From Clostridia bacterium (GTDB taxonomy: Bacteria; Bacillota; Clostridia; Oscillospirales; Acutalibacteraceae), in NCBI GenBank assembly GCA_017430535.1, contig JAFRMR010000023.1, positions 1-64,000 of the forward strand: 64,000 nucleotides of DNA. Reading direction: 5' to 3'. Positions 8,416 to 17,484 of the stretch are shown one piece after another. Numbering within the stretch: position 1 is the stretch's first letter; every line of letters starts with the position of its first letter. The notes beneath the pieces were generated by a model. It worked only from the letters and a program-made list of their open reading frames with translations. It had not been told where the DNA came from and did not search any database. Made by a program: the position numbers and the translations under genes.

Positions 8416-9942
8416 ATGAAAAGAACATTTAAAATAGTATCGGCAGTGCTGGCTTTTATTATTATCTGCTGCCTTATTGCTCCTGCGGGAGCGTCATCGG
8501 CCGGTAATGCTGCAATAAAAATAACCAGCCCTTATGAGGGTGTTGATTTCAGCGCCGTGCAGGCATATAAAACCGCTCTGCACACCCACACCAACGCCTC
8601 CGACGGTGACCCCACCCTTAAGGAATCCATTGAAAGGCACGCCGAAACCGGATTTGATATTGTAGCCACAACGGATCATGGCACGGTAAACTACAGCTGG
8701 GAAACCGAAAACGCTGACGCCCTTATTCACGGTGTTCTTTCCGCTGTAGGCAAAAGCGAAGGCGCGCTTGAATATCTGGGCGCCGAAGGCAAATTCAATA
8801 ACGGCACTTCATATAAAATGCAAAAAAACGGCGATGATGATTTCCTTGTGTTGGAAAACGGCAGAAAAATAATGCGTGTTCCTTTCGGGATTGAGCAAAA
8901 CGCCGTATCCGCAAACGCCCATGTAAACAGCTGGTTTACCGATTACCACAACAATATGCTCACCTCATATAATGATGCAATCAGCAATGTTGACCGCCTC
9001 GGCGGAGTGTGCGTTATAAACCACCCGGGGGAATATTCAAAGGCAAGGTATGAAATACACTCCGAAGACGCATACAACCCAGATGAGTTTTCTTACAGAT
9101 ACCATATCAACAAGTGGGCCTCTCTTATTGATAAATATGATGCGTGCATAGGTATTGATGTGAACTCCAAAGGCGATGACAGAACCAGATTTGACAGAAT
9201 ACTCTGGGACAGACTCCTTACAAGGTTTGCCCCCAACGGAAAGAATGTTTTTGCAATATGCTCCAGCGATGCCCATCAGCTTGACAAAATAAATACCGGT
9301 TTTATTTATGCGCTTATGCCGGAACTGAACTCCGGAAGCCTTAAAGCCGCCTTGCAGAAGGGGCACTTCTTTCCGGCGTCACACTGCATAGGGAATTATG
9401 ATGAACTTTGCGAAATCTCCGAGGCGCTGAACAAATATTACCCCGGTGAAGCTGTTACTGCCTCGGTTGATAAAACCGTTGCCGAGATGAAAAAGCGCAT
9501 TGATGATATTGACAGCGGAAAAACCGATGCGGATGCACGCATAGGCATTACATACAGCGTGCTTGATGACAAAGGATATTACACCGGTGAAACAGAACCA
9601 ATGATTACGGAAGTTACCGTTGACAATGGAACTGTTGCTTTGGCAACGGAAAACGCTCTTATAGTCAGATGGATTTCGGAAGGAAAAACAATCGCTGTTC
9701 AGAAGGCGGATGAAGCAGTTTTCAGCATTAAAGAAAACGCAGAAAAAGCAGGAAGCTATATCAGGGCTGAAGTATTCGGCGAAGGTGGTGTAGTATATAC
9801 ACAGCCCTTCATAATAAGCGGAACTTCAGCCGGAGATAAACCGGATATTGTTGACAAAGGATTCTTCGATTTCGGCATACTTGACTGCCTTATCGGAATT
9901 TTTGAAAACTGGGGAGACATTATTTCACGGGCTTTAAGTTAA
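8416..9942 (+). CDS. Secreted PHP-domain metal-dependent phosphoesterase
   Basis: A 508-residue exported protein. Residues 1-30 form a signal peptide ending GASSAG. The PHP (polymerase and histidinol phosphatase) metal site is visible early as LHTHTNASDGDP and ATTDHGTVN, with further His and Asp residues in VINHPGEYSK and ICSSDAHQ. The last 140 residues look like a beta-rich accessory domain, ending in an amphipathic segment. Family members hydrolyse phosphoesters, but the substrate cannot be told here. The start is set at ATG 8416, eight bases after GGGAGAG; a GTG at 8407 overlaps that ribosome site. The next gene follows by 34 nt and also encodes an exported protein. Confidence 0.8.
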   Translation: MKRTFKIVSAVLAFIIICCLIAPAGASSAGNAAIKITSPYEGVDFSAVQAYKTALHTHTNASDGDPTLKESIERHAETGFDIVATTDHGTVNYSWETENADALIHGVLSAVGKSEGALEYLGAEGKFNNGTSYKMQKNGDDDFLVLENGRKIMRVPFGIEQNAVSANAHVNSWFTDYHNNMLTSYNDAISNVDRLGGVCVINHPGEYSKARYEIHSEDAYNPDEFSYRYHINKWASLIDKYDACIGIDVNSKGDDRTRFDRILWDRLLTRFAPNGKNVFAICSSDAHQLDKINTGFIYALMPELNSGSLKAALQKGHFFPASHCIGNYDELCEISEALNKYYPGEAVTASVDKTVAEMKKRIDDIDSGKTDADARIGITYSVLDDKGYYTGETEPMITEVTVDNGTVALATENALIVRWISEGKTIAVQKADEAVFSIKENAEKAGSYIRAEVFGEGGVVYTQPFIISGTSAGDKPDIVDKGFFDFGILDCLIGIFENWGDIISRALS

Positions 9943-9976
9943 AATTTTACCATATAGATTTTAAGGAGGACATATT

Positions 9977-10639
9977 ATGAAAAGATTTATCAGCTTTACC
10001 CTTGCAATTGTTATGATTTTTGCTCTGATGAGCACCATGGCATTTGCCGCAGACAATAAAACAGACGCCCTTCTCAGCAAGGTAGCGAACGCAACAGAGA
10101 TGCAGGTAACGGTAAGAAGCGGTGATACCGCTATGGGCAGCTCCGCCACAACCTATTATATCAAAGGTAATTCAGCCGCCTATGAATTCACAAACGGATT
10201 TTTCAAGGTAAGAGTTGTTTACAGGGACGGCAATGTTTACGCATACCTTCCCATACTCCCCTTCTTTTATGCAAAGCTCACAAATACCGGCCTTGTAAAG
10301 CTTGATATTCCTGCCCTGCTCAAGAGCGCAATGGGCCTTACCAAAACCATTACCGTTTATGAGGGCGCAGCCGAGGAAACCATTGACGGTGTAACCTATT
10401 ATGTTGAAACCTATAATGACAGAGCTCAGGCGGTACTTAAATACTGCTATATAGGCGATGAACTCAAGCTCCTTAAGGTTACAAACAGAACCGGCACAGC
10501 CGCTGAATCGGTGCAGTACACTTATTTTGACAGTTATTCATTCTCCGTAAGCGACAGTATTGTTGCGGTACCTACGGGAATTGATGTTTCTCCCCTGTTC
10601 AAAACACTGTTTCTGGGAATGTTGGCAAGCGCAGTTTAA
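9977..10639 (+). CDS. Secreted protein of unknown function
   Basis: A 220-residue protein with a clear signal peptide (MKRFISFTLAIVMIFALMST, cleavage near AFAAD) and a near-perfect AAGGAGGA ribosome site. The mature part looks beta-rich, with alternating hydrophobic strands and YYIKGNSAAYEF, VYRDGNVYAYLP and YYVETYNDRAQAVLKYCYIG. This pattern of strand-turn-strand with repeated aromatic residues recalls LolA/LppX-like or DUF4412-like lipocalin-type folds, but I do not recognise the family with confidence. It sits between the PHP protein and yqeG on the same strand. Only export is firmly supported. Confidence 0.65.
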   Translation: MKRFISFTLAIVMIFALMSTMAFAADNKTDALLSKVANATEMQVTVRSGDTAMGSSATTYYIKGNSAAYEFTNGFFKVRVVYRDGNVYAYLPILPFFYAKLTNTGLVKLDIPALLKSAMGLTKTITVYEGAAEETIDGVTYYVETYNDRAQAVLKYCYIGDELKLLKVTNRTGTAAESVQYTYFDSYSFSVSDSIVAVPTGIDVSPLFKTLFLGMLASAV

Positions 10640-10644
10640 AGGCA

Positions 10645-11172
10645 ATGAAAAGAACCGAACTGCTTATGCCGAAATACAGGTTCAGAGCCGTAATTGATAT
10701 AACGGCCGATGACCTGAGAAAAATGGGTGCAAAAGCTGTGGGCCTTGATATTGACAACACCATTGCACCCGACGGCACAATGAACTTTACCGAAGGAATA
10801 AGAGAATGGATTGAAAGCATAAACAAAGCAGGTATTCCGGTTACTCTTATTTCAAACGGAACAATATTAAGGGTAAGATATATTTCAAACTACCTGGGCG
10901 GTGTGCCTTTTGTTCACCTTTCCTGCAAACCGCACACCTGGGGGCTCAAAAGAGCGGCAAAAAGAATGAATACCGGTATAAAAGAGCTTGCAATGCTGGG
11001 AGATCAGCTTTTTTCCGACATAAAAGCGGCAAACAAATGCGGGGCAATACCCGTAAGGATAGATCCTCTGCCTGCAAAAAGCCTCTACCCACACTACTAT
11101 AAATGGAAAGACAAAAGAGAACGCCCTATACTGGAGCTCTTTGAAAAAGAGCACGGATACGGCGTAGAATAA
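10645..11172 (+). CDS. yqeG: YqeG family HAD (IIIA) phosphatase
   Basis: A 175-residue cytosolic HAD-superfamily protein. The nucleophile motif GLDIDNTIAPDG (aspartates at positions typical of DxDNT) is near residue 36, motif II LISNG follows, then KPHTWGLKRA supplies the conserved Lys, and AMLGDQLFSDIKAAN is the acidic motif IV. YqeG proteins are near-universal in Firmicutes, usually beside yqeH and aroE; here those neighbours are absent. The physiological substrate is unknown. It follows the secreted protein by 5 nt with a weak ribosome site, suggesting translational coupling. Confidence 0.9.
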   Translation: MKRTELLMPKYRFRAVIDITADDLRKMGAKAVGLDIDNTIAPDGTMNFTEGIREWIESINKAGIPVTLISNGTILRVRYISNYLGGVPFVHLSCKPHTWGLKRAAKRMNTGIKELAMLGDQLFSDIKAANKCGAIPVRIDPLPAKSLYPHYYKWKDKRERPILELFEKEHGYGVE

Positions 11173-11181
11173 AAAAATCAA

Positions 11182-11218
11182 CCCCCGGTTGGTCAGCGCC
11201 AACAGGGGGCTTGTTTTA
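11182..11218. terminator. Bidirectional terminator between yqeG and the metallophosphoesterase
   Basis: CCCCCGGTTGG and CCAACAGGGGG flank a short loop, followed by TTGTTTTA on the plus strand and by TTGATTTTTTT on the minus strand. It serves two convergent operons. Confidence 0.85.
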
Positions 11219-11221
11219 TAT

Positions 11222-12544
11222 TTACTGCGCTGTGAAGCTGAGAGTAAGGGTATCGGACTTCTTATGATAAGCGCTCTCGGCAACAACCGTAAGGCTGTAG
11301 GTCTTGCCGGATTCAAGAGAATTGCCTATGCGGAAATCGGCAGTACTGTCATCATCAAAAACAAAGTAGTCGTCAACAAACTTTTCGGAAACAACAGTTT
11401 TGCCGGATTCATCCTTGATTGTAACTTTATAGTTATGAACAATATAGCCGTCGGCAGGCTGAGCTTCATCAAAGGAAATCACCCATTCTCCTCCATCGTT
11501 CTTATAAGCGGTTGCCTTTGTATCCGCTTTGAAAACAGGAGCGGCATCGTGTGCCTTCATGTTTTTGTAAGTATAGGCGAATGTATCAGGATTATTTGCA
11601 TCCTCAATATAATAATCGCAGAAATATGTATCGGACAAAAGATCGTAACCGCGGATGCGTACGCTGCCGTCGCTCTCAGCCTCCACAATACACATCTGGG
11701 CCGCGGGATCATAGCCGTCAGGGTGGTGGCCGGGAAGGTAATTATTATCTGTTTCAAAAGTTGCCATTGCTCCGCAGCCTACGGTTGTATATGAGCCCTG
11801 GAATATACTTCTGGGATCATTCATGGGATAATGGGAATGGCCTGAAAAATCAACTATTCCGGGGTGGGAATTAAAAATAAGATTGAGCTGGGGATCTCCC
11901 CAGTAAGTGCTGCCGTAAACCGTACCCCAAACATGAGGATGCTGGAAAACAAAAATCGGTTTGCCTCCGGACTTTTTCTCGGCTTCGGTTATTGAATTAT
12001 TGAGCCACTGAAGGCTTGATGGAGTAAAGGTCCACTCTGTTGCGGAACGTTCGCCGGAGAAAGCAATACAGGAAAAGCCGTTTATTTCGGTAACCGTATC
12101 GGGCTCCTGGCCGAAGTTCTTGACAAAATACTCTTTATAATTATCATCTTTGAACTCGTGGTTACCGTGGATATTTATAAGCACGGTTTCTTCACGCACA
12201 TGCTCGCGAAGAGCATTGATATAATTTACATAATCACCTTCGCCGCCTATGCTGGAAAAATCGCCCAGCCCGAAAAAGCCGTCGACCCCTGCATAGGTTT
12301 CATCATTATCAAAAAGCTCGTATGCAGTATCCACTGCATCGGCAACATGGTCATTTTTGTTATGAGAATCGGTAAAAATAACCAGACGGATTTCAGGCTT
12401 GAAATCAGCGGGAACAGCCGGAAAACTATCGGTAACACTGCCTTTAAGAAGCTGAGCGGCCTGCATGGGCAGTACGGCAGTCAGCACAAGAGAAACGCCG
12501 AATATTACACCTATAATCCAGTTTTTGATTTCGGTAAAATTCAT
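11222..12544 (-). CDS. Exported or membrane-anchored metallophosphoesterase
   Basis: A 440-residue calcineurin-type phosphoesterase. An N-terminal hydrophobic segment (about residues 8-30) exports or anchors it. The two-metal site is visible as VIFTDSHNKND, FGLGDFSSIGG, LINIHGNHEFKDD, VFQHPHVWG and FSGHSHYP. After about residue 330 comes a beta-sandwich (fibronectin III-like) tail running to the C-terminus. The start at ATG 12544 has GGAGG eight bases upstream; the longer reading would use TTG. It follows queA by 23 nt on the same strand, probably as an operon of convenience. Substrate unknown; extracellular nucleotide or phosphodiester scavenging is a guess. Confidence 0.82.
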   Translation of the reverse strand: MNFTEIKNWIIGVIFGVSLVLTAVLPMQAAQLLKGSVTDSFPAVPADFKPEIRLVIFTDSHNKNDHVADAVDTAYELFDNDETYAGVDGFFGLGDFSSIGGEGDYVNYINALREHVREETVLINIHGNHEFKDDNYKEYFVKNFGQEPDTVTEINGFSCIAFSGERSATEWTFTPSSLQWLNNSITEAEKKSGGKPIFVFQHPHVWGTVYGSTYWGDPQLNLIFNSHPGIVDFSGHSHYPMNDPRSIFQGSYTTVGCGAMATFETDNNYLPGHHPDGYDPAAQMCIVEAESDGSVRIRGYDLLSDTYFCDYYIEDANNPDTFAYTYKNMKAHDAAPVFKADTKATAYKNDGGEWVISFDEAQPADGYIVHNYKVTIKDESGKTVVSEKFVDDYFVFDDDSTADFRIGNSLESGKTYSLTVVAESAYHKKSDTLTLSFTAQ

Positions 12545-12567
12545 TTTATACCTCCGCAATAAAAATA

Positions 12568-13593
12568 TCAGACAATCAGCATAGCATCACCCAGAGAAAA
12601 GAAACGGTACTTTTCCTCAACGGCGATTCTGTATGCGTTCATTGTGTTTTCGTAGCCGCAAAATGCGCTTACCAGCATTATAAGCGTGCTTTCGGGCAGA
12701 TGGAAATTGGTGATAAGCCCATCTATGCACTTGAACTCGTAACCCGGGTAAATGAAAATATCGGTCTGTCCTTCATCCTCGGAGATTTCTCCTTTGAAGG
12801 TTGCGACAGATTCCAGGGTACGCGTGCAGGTTGTACCCACAGCAAAAACCCGCCCGCCCCGCTCTTTGGTGCGGTTTATAATATCGGCGGTTTCTGCAGG
12901 CAGATAATAATACTCTGAGTGCATATGATGCTCTTCAATATTATCCGCTTTTACGGGCCTGAAAGTGCCGAGACCCACATGCAGCGTTACAAAGCCGATT
13001 TCAACGCCTTTTTCTTTTATTTTGCCGAGAAGCTCATTTGTGAAGTGCAGGCCGGCAGTGGGAGCAGCAGCGCTGCCCTCCTCTTTTGCATAAACGGTCT
13101 GGTACCTATTTTTATCTTTAAGCTCTTCGGTTATATAATGCGGAAGAGGCATCTGACCGATTTTATCAAGTATTTCAAAAAAATTGCCTTCATAATCAAA
13201 CCGGGCGATTCTGTTGCCGTCCGGCAGAACTTCAATTATTTCAGCGCCCAGAATACCTCCGCCGAAAGTGAACCTGTGGCCTTCACGGGCTTTTTTGCCG
13301 GGGCCTGTAATAACCTCCCAGGTTTTGCCGCCTTTCTGTTTAAGCAGAAGAAACTCCACAACGGAGCCGGTATCGGTCCTCTGCCCGTAAAGCCTTGCCG
13401 GGATAACTTTGGTATTATTGAGTATAAGACAGTCGCCGGGCCTGAAATAATCAATAACATCTCTGAAAATCAGGTGACGGCATTCCCCTGTTACTCTGTC
13501 AACCACAAGAAGCCTTGAGCTGTCTCTGGGTTCAACAGGATGCTGGGCAATAAGCTCCTGAGGCAAATCATAGAAAAATTCGCTTCTCTTCAT
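12568..13593 (-). CDS. queA: S-adenosylmethionine:tRNA ribosyltransferase-isomerase QueA
   Basis: A 341-residue enzyme that moves the ribosyl part of AdoMet onto preQ1 at wobble position 34 of tRNA to make epoxyqueuosine. Family signatures are plain: the start [67 protein letters not shown] and [11 protein letters not shown]. Length is normal and the sequence is intact. No tgt or queG is adjacent. Confidence 0.97.
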   Translation of the reverse strand: MKRSEFFYDLPQELIAQHPVEPRDSSRLLVVDRVTGECRHLIFRDVIDYFRPGDCLILNNTKVIPARLYGQRTDTGSVVEFLLLKQKGGKTWEVITGPGKKAREGHRFTFGGGILGAEIIEVLPDGNRIARFDYEGNFFEILDKIGQMPLPHYITEELKDKNRYQTVYAKEEGSAAAPTAGLHFTNELLGKIKEKGVEIGFVTLHVGLGTFRPVKADNIEEHHMHSEYYYLPAETADIINRTKERGGRVFAVGTTCTRTLESVATFKGEISEDEGQTDIFIYPGYEFKCIDGLITNFHLPESTLIMLVSAFCGYENTMNAYRIAVEEKYRFFSLGDAMLIV

Positions 13594-13618
13594 TTTTTCC
13601 TCTTTTATAATAAAAATA

Positions 13619-13648
13619 TTTGACTATTAACTTTTACTGTGGTAATAT
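13619..13648 (+). promoter_or_regulatory. Promoter of the asd-dapA-dapB operon
   Basis: TTGACT (13619-13624), 18-nt spacer, TAATAT (13643-13648). The leader to the asd start is only about 65 nt, too short for a lysine riboswitch. Confidence 0.6.
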
Positions 13649-13675
13649 CTTAGCATAATGCTTTCGAGGATTCAA
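13647..13675 (-). promoter_or_regulatory. Promoter of queA
   Basis: Minus strand TTGAAT (13675-13670), 17-nt spacer, TAAGAT (13652-13647) with extended TG. Its -10 overlaps the -10 of the divergent asd promoter, so the two cannot be occupied together. Confidence 0.6.
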
Positions 13676-13721
13676 GTGAATTTGAAAAAGTTTGATTTTT
13701 ACAGCGAAACGAGGAATAACC

Positions 13722-14819
13722 ATGAAAAACTACAAAGTAGGAATTATCGGTGCCACCGGAATGGTAGGTCAGAGGTTTATTACCATACTCTCAAAACATC
13801 CCTGGTTCCATATTGAAGTGCTTGCAGCCAGTTCACGCTCAGCAGGCAAAAAATACAAAGACGCCGTAGGCGCCAAATGGGCAATGAAAGAAGATATACC
13901 CGAAAGCGTTGCCGATATTACCGTAATGGATGCAAGCGCAGATGTTGATAAAATCGCTTCTCTTGTAGATTTTGTTTTCTGCGCAGTTGATATGAAAAAA
14001 GATGAAATCAAAGCTCTTGAAGAAAGATATGCCAAGGCGGAATGCCCCGTTATCTCAAACAACAGCGCAAACAGGCACACACCGGATGTACCCATGATTG
14101 TTCCGGAGCTTAACTCAGAGCATTCTGCAATTATAGATTACCAGCGCAAACGGCTTGGCACAAAAAGAGGATTTATTGCTGTTAAATCCAACTGCTCGCT
14201 TCAGAGCTATGTGCCCGCTCTGTTCCCCCTTCACGAGAAATACGGGGTTAAGGATGTGCTTGTCTGCACATATCAGGCAATTTCCGGCGCAGGTAAAACT
14301 TTTGAAACCTGGCCCGAAATACTTGATAATGTAATACCCTACATCGGCGGCGAAGAAGAGAAGAGCGAAATTGAGCCCCTTAAAATCTGGGGCAAAATTG
14401 AAGACGGCAAAATTGTTCCCGCAAAATCCCCCAACTTTACGGCACAGTGCCTGAGAGTTCCCGTATCGGACGGACACATGGCGGCTGTATTTGTAAGATT
14501 TGAAAAGAAACCCACAATTGAGGAGATAAAGAAAATCTGGAACGAATTTGAAGGCTATGCCCAGAAGGCAAACCTTCCCTCCGCTCCCAAAAAATTCCTC
14601 AATTATTTTGAAGAGGATAATCTTCCCCAGACTAAGCTTCAGAGAAACCTTGAAAACGGTATGGCAGTTTCAATAGGCCGCCTGAGAGAAGATACTCAGT
14701 ACGATTATAAATTTGTTTGCTTATCACACAACACCCTCAGAGGCGCAGCCGGCGGCGGAGTTCTTATGGCCGAGCAGCTTTGCGAACAGGGTTACATAAC
14801 CACAAAATTCAACTGGTAA
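13722..14819 (+). CDS. asd: Aspartate-semialdehyde dehydrogenase, archaeal/fungal type
   Basis: A 365-residue NADP-dependent enzyme reducing aspartyl phosphate to aspartate semialdehyde, the branch point to lysine, threonine and methionine. The Rossmann motif GIIGATGMVGQRF (8-20) and the catalytic Cys in SNCSLQSYVPAL (C158) are visible, with QAISGAGKTFE and VPVSDGHMAAVFV later. The LAASSRSAGKKY segment and overall pattern match the archaeal/fungal branch rather than the E. coli-type enzyme. Start at 13722 has GAGG upstream and removes ten residues of a longer reading. It leads dapA and dapB in one transcript. Confidence 0.95.
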   Translation: MKNYKVGIIGATGMVGQRFITILSKHPWFHIEVLAASSRSAGKKYKDAVGAKWAMKEDIPESVADITVMDASADVDKIASLVDFVFCAVDMKKDEIKALEERYAKAECPVISNNSANRHTPDVPMIVPELNSEHSAIIDYQRKRLGTKRGFIAVKSNCSLQSYVPALFPLHEKYGVKDVLVCTYQAISGAGKTFETWPEILDNVIPYIGGEEEKSEIEPLKIWGKIEDGKIVPAKSPNFTAQCLRVPVSDGHMAAVFVRFEKKPTIEEIKKIWNEFEGYAQKANLPSAPKKFLNYFEEDNLPQTKLQRNLENGMAVSIGRLREDTQYDYKFVCLSHNTLRGAAGGGVLMAEQLCEQGYITTKFNW

Positions 14820-14838
14820 TCAGAAAGGAAGAAACACT

Positions 14839-15732
14839 ATGAAACCGGTACTTTTTACAGGCGCAGGCGTTGCTATCATTACCCCGTTCAATGAAGATCA
14901 GTCAGTTAATTATGACAGATTCTGTCAGATAGTTGAATATCAGCTCAAAAAAGGCACAGATGCAATCGTAGTATGCGGCACCACAGGCGAAGCAAAGACT
15001 CTTTCAACAGAAGAGCACGTACGCCTTATAAAGCTCTGCGTTGAAGTTGTTGACCATAAGGTTCCTGTTATAGCAGGCGCCGGCAGCAACGATACACACT
15101 ATGCCGTTACGCTTTCAAACGAAGCTGAGAAATGCGGCGTTGACGCCCTTCTTTCGGTTACCCCGTATTACAACAAAACATCCCAGAGAGGACTTATCAC
15201 TCACTATAATTACATTGCCGACAGAGTCAGCGCACCCATTATTCTTTATAATGTTCCGTCAAGAACCGGCGTAAACATCAAACCTGAAACCTATGCCGCC
15301 CTTGCAGAGCATCCGAGAATTGTGGCTACAAAGGAAGCCAACGGCAATATTTCCGAAATAGCTCAGACCGCCGCTCTTTGCGGAGACAACCTTTCAATCT
15401 ATTCCGGCAATGACGACCAGGCCACCGCCATTATGTCACTGGGCGGTAAAGGCGTTATTTCCGTTCTTTCAAATGTTGTGCCCGGCGTTGCTCATGAGAT
15501 AGTACAGAAATACCTTGACGGCGATTATATCGGCAGCCGTAATCTTCAGCTTGAGTGGCTGGATCTCTGCAATGTTCTTTTTGCAGATGTAAACCCCATC
15601 CCCGTTAAAGAAGCTATGAATATGATGGGCCTTGATGTGGGTCCTGTCCGCCTTCCCCTTGTTGAGATGGATGAACCCTCAAAGGCAAAGCTGAGAGCCT
15701 GCCTTGTAAAGCACGGTCTGCTTGAGGGCTGA
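14839..15732 (+). CDS. dapA: 4-hydroxy-tetrahydrodipicolinate synthase DapA
   Basis: A 297-residue TIM-barrel aldolase condensing pyruvate with aspartate semialdehyde, the first step of diaminopimelate and lysine synthesis. The Schiff-base Lys is K165 in VATKEANGN; the triad partners lie in GTTGEAKTL (T48/T49) and LYNVPSRTG (Y137). It sits 19 nt after asd with an AAAGGAAG ribosome site and 2 nt before dapB. Confidence 0.97.
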   Translation: MKPVLFTGAGVAIITPFNEDQSVNYDRFCQIVEYQLKKGTDAIVVCGTTGEAKTLSTEEHVRLIKLCVEVVDHKVPVIAGAGSNDTHYAVTLSNEAEKCGVDALLSVTPYYNKTSQRGLITHYNYIADRVSAPIILYNVPSRTGVNIKPETYAALAEHPRIVATKEANGNISEIAQTAALCGDNLSIYSGNDDQATAIMSLGGKGVISVLSNVVPGVAHEIVQKYLDGDYIGSRNLQLEWLDLCNVLFADVNPIPVKEAMNMMGLDVGPVRLPLVEMDEPSKAKLRACLVKHGLLEG

Positions 15733-15734
15733 TT

Positions 15735-16487
15735 ATGGTAAATATTATCATCAACGGATGTAACGGAAAAATGGGCAGAGCGGTTGCCGAATGTGCAAAG
15801 AACAATGCCGGCGTAAATATACTTGCCGGGGTTGATATAAGCGCAACAGGCGGCTGTGATTTTCCTGTATATGACAGCATAAGCAAAGTTACCGGAAAAG
15901 CGGATGCTGTCATAGATTTTTCAAATCCTGCGGCCCTGAAAGCCGTTACCGATTACTGTGTTAACACAAAAACTGCCCTGGTTGAATGCACAACCGGGCT
16001 TTCCGAAGAACAGATAAAACTGCTGGGTGATATTTCGGCTGAAATCCCCGTGTTCTTTTCCGCCAATATGTCACTTGGCGTAAACCTTCTTTGCGAGCTT
16101 GCAAAAAAGGCTGCGAAAATACTGGGAGACAGCTTTGATATTGAAATAGTTGAAGCCCACCACAATCAAAAGCTCGATGCCCCTTCCGGCACTGCGATAA
16201 TGCTGGCAGATTCCATTGAAGAAGGCCTGAATTATACCCCCGATTATGAATACAACAGACACATAAAACGGTGTAAAAGACCTGAGCATGAAATAGGCAT
16301 GCATTCCATAAGAGGCGGTACAATAGTGGGAGAGCACGAGGTTATTTTTGCAGGCAACGATGAAATCCTGAAAATATCCCACTCCGCCAGGAGTAAAGCT
16401 TTGTTTGCTGCAGGCGCCGTAAATGCTGCGCTGTTTGTCAGCGGCAGAGAACCCGATATGTATAAAATGAAAGATATGCTGAAATGA
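15735..16487 (+). CDS. dapB: 4-hydroxy-tetrahydrodipicolinate reductase DapB
   Basis: A 250-residue NAD(P)H-dependent reductase catalysing the next step after DapA. The nucleotide-binding loop INGCNGKMGRAV is at residues 5-16, the catalytic His/Lys motif EAHHNQKLDAPSGTA is in the middle, and SIRGGTIVGEHEV supplies substrate contacts. The start is 2 nt after the dapA stop, so translation is coupled. Intact and of normal length. Confidence 0.97.
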   Translation: MVNIIINGCNGKMGRAVAECAKNNAGVNILAGVDISATGGCDFPVYDSISKVTGKADAVIDFSNPAALKAVTDYCVNTKTALVECTTGLSEEQIKLLGDISAEIPVFFSANMSLGVNLLCELAKKAAKILGDSFDIEIVEAHHNQKLDAPSGTAIMLADSIEEGLNYTPDYEYNRHIKRCKRPEHEIGMHSIRGGTIVGEHEVIFAGNDEILKISHSARSKALFAAGAVNAALFVSGREPDMYKMKDMLK

Positions 16488-16497
16488 GGAGAAAACT

Positions 16498-17466
16498 ATG
16501 AAAAAAGCATCCAAAGCGGTAATCACATCTCTTTCCTTTGCGGCAGGAGCAGTAGCTGCAGCGGCGGCTGTGGGATATACTGCATTTAACGAGGTTATGA
16601 ACCGCAACGCCAAAATCTTCCCTGCGGTTTCCGCTAAATACAATGATAAGGTGTTCCTGAACAAAGCGGATGAAGAAGATGAGAGGCTTACCTGGCTGCA
16701 TCAGCAGACGCCCACCATCTATGAAATGGTTAATTCCAGAAACTACAGGCTTAAAGCAAAAATGTTCCCTGCCGATAAAGAAAGCGATGTTTATGTTTTC
16801 TGCTCCCACGGATACAGAAGCAGCGGCATAGGCCAGTTTGAGCTGATGATAAAATTCTACCACGATCTGGGCTACAATGTTTTCCTTGTTGACCACGCAG
16901 CTCACGGTGAAAGCGACGGCAAATACATCGGCTTCGGTTACTATGAGTGCATGGACTGCCTTGCCTGGCTTGAATGGATGAAGGAAAAATTCGGTAAGGA
17001 TATTCAGATAATCCTTCACGGTATATCCATGGGCTGCGCAACGGTAACAATGATGTCCGGCGCGGAAAATCTGCCGGATAATGTTAAATTCATTGTTGCC
17101 GACTGCGGTTTCACAACTGCCAAGGCGGAATTTGAGCACGATGTAAAATCCTACATTCATCTTCCCGCCGCTCCGGTTGTAAACTCGGCCAACATTTTCA
17201 ACAAAGCGCTTAACGGCTTTGATTTTGATGATATAAGCCCCATAGATGAGGTGGCAAAAGCAAAGGTGCCTATGCTGTTTGTTCACGGGGATTCTGATAC
17301 CTTTGTGCCCACCTATATGGTACACCAGCTTTATGCTGCCTGCTCCAGCGAATATAAAGATTTGCTGCTTGTAAAGGGAGCCGGCCATGCGGAAAGCTAC
17401 CTTACGGATACCCCCGCATACGAAGCAAAAGTAAAGAGCTTTATAGATAAGTTTATTGAAAAATAA
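16498..17466 (+). CDS. Alpha/beta hydrolase with N-terminal membrane segment
   Basis: A 322-residue serine hydrolase. Residues 8-30 are a hydrophobic Ala-rich segment that could be a signal anchor. The fold begins at VYVFCSHGYRSSGIGQFE (oxyanion region); the nucleophile is the Ser in LHGISMGCATV, the acid Asp is in LFVHGDSDTFVP and the His in GAGHAESYL. This matches the YqkD/BAAT-like family of Gram-positive bacteria, whose substrates are unknown. It lies 10 nt after dapB and 18 nt before nrdR, so shares the dap transcript without an evident functional link. Confidence 0.85.
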   Translation: MKKASKAVITSLSFAAGAVAAAAAVGYTAFNEVMNRNAKIFPAVSAKYNDKVFLNKADEEDERLTWLHQQTPTIYEMVNSRNYRLKAKMFPADKESDVYVFCSHGYRSSGIGQFELMIKFYHDLGYNVFLVDHAAHGESDGKYIGFGYYECMDCLAWLEWMKEKFGKDIQIILHGISMGCATVTMMSGAENLPDNVKFIVADCGFTTAKAEFEHDVKSYIHLPAAPVVNSANIFNKALNGFDFDDISPIDEVAKAKVPMLFVHGDSDTFVPTYMVHQLYAACSSEYKDLLLVKGAGHAESYLTDTPAYEAKVKSFIDKFIEK

Positions 17467-17484
17467 TTATTGAGGTGAAAGAAA

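Noticed and set aside
13650..13721. Lysine riboswitch ahead of asd-dapA-dapB
   Set aside because: The leader is only about 70 nt; an L box needs about 170 nt.
16438..17388. Long minus-strand frame of 316 codons opposite the alpha/beta hydrolase
   Set aside because: Antisense to a gene with a clear Ser-Asp-His motif set and ribosome site; the translation is rich in Cys, His and Phe without any motif, as expected for a shadow.
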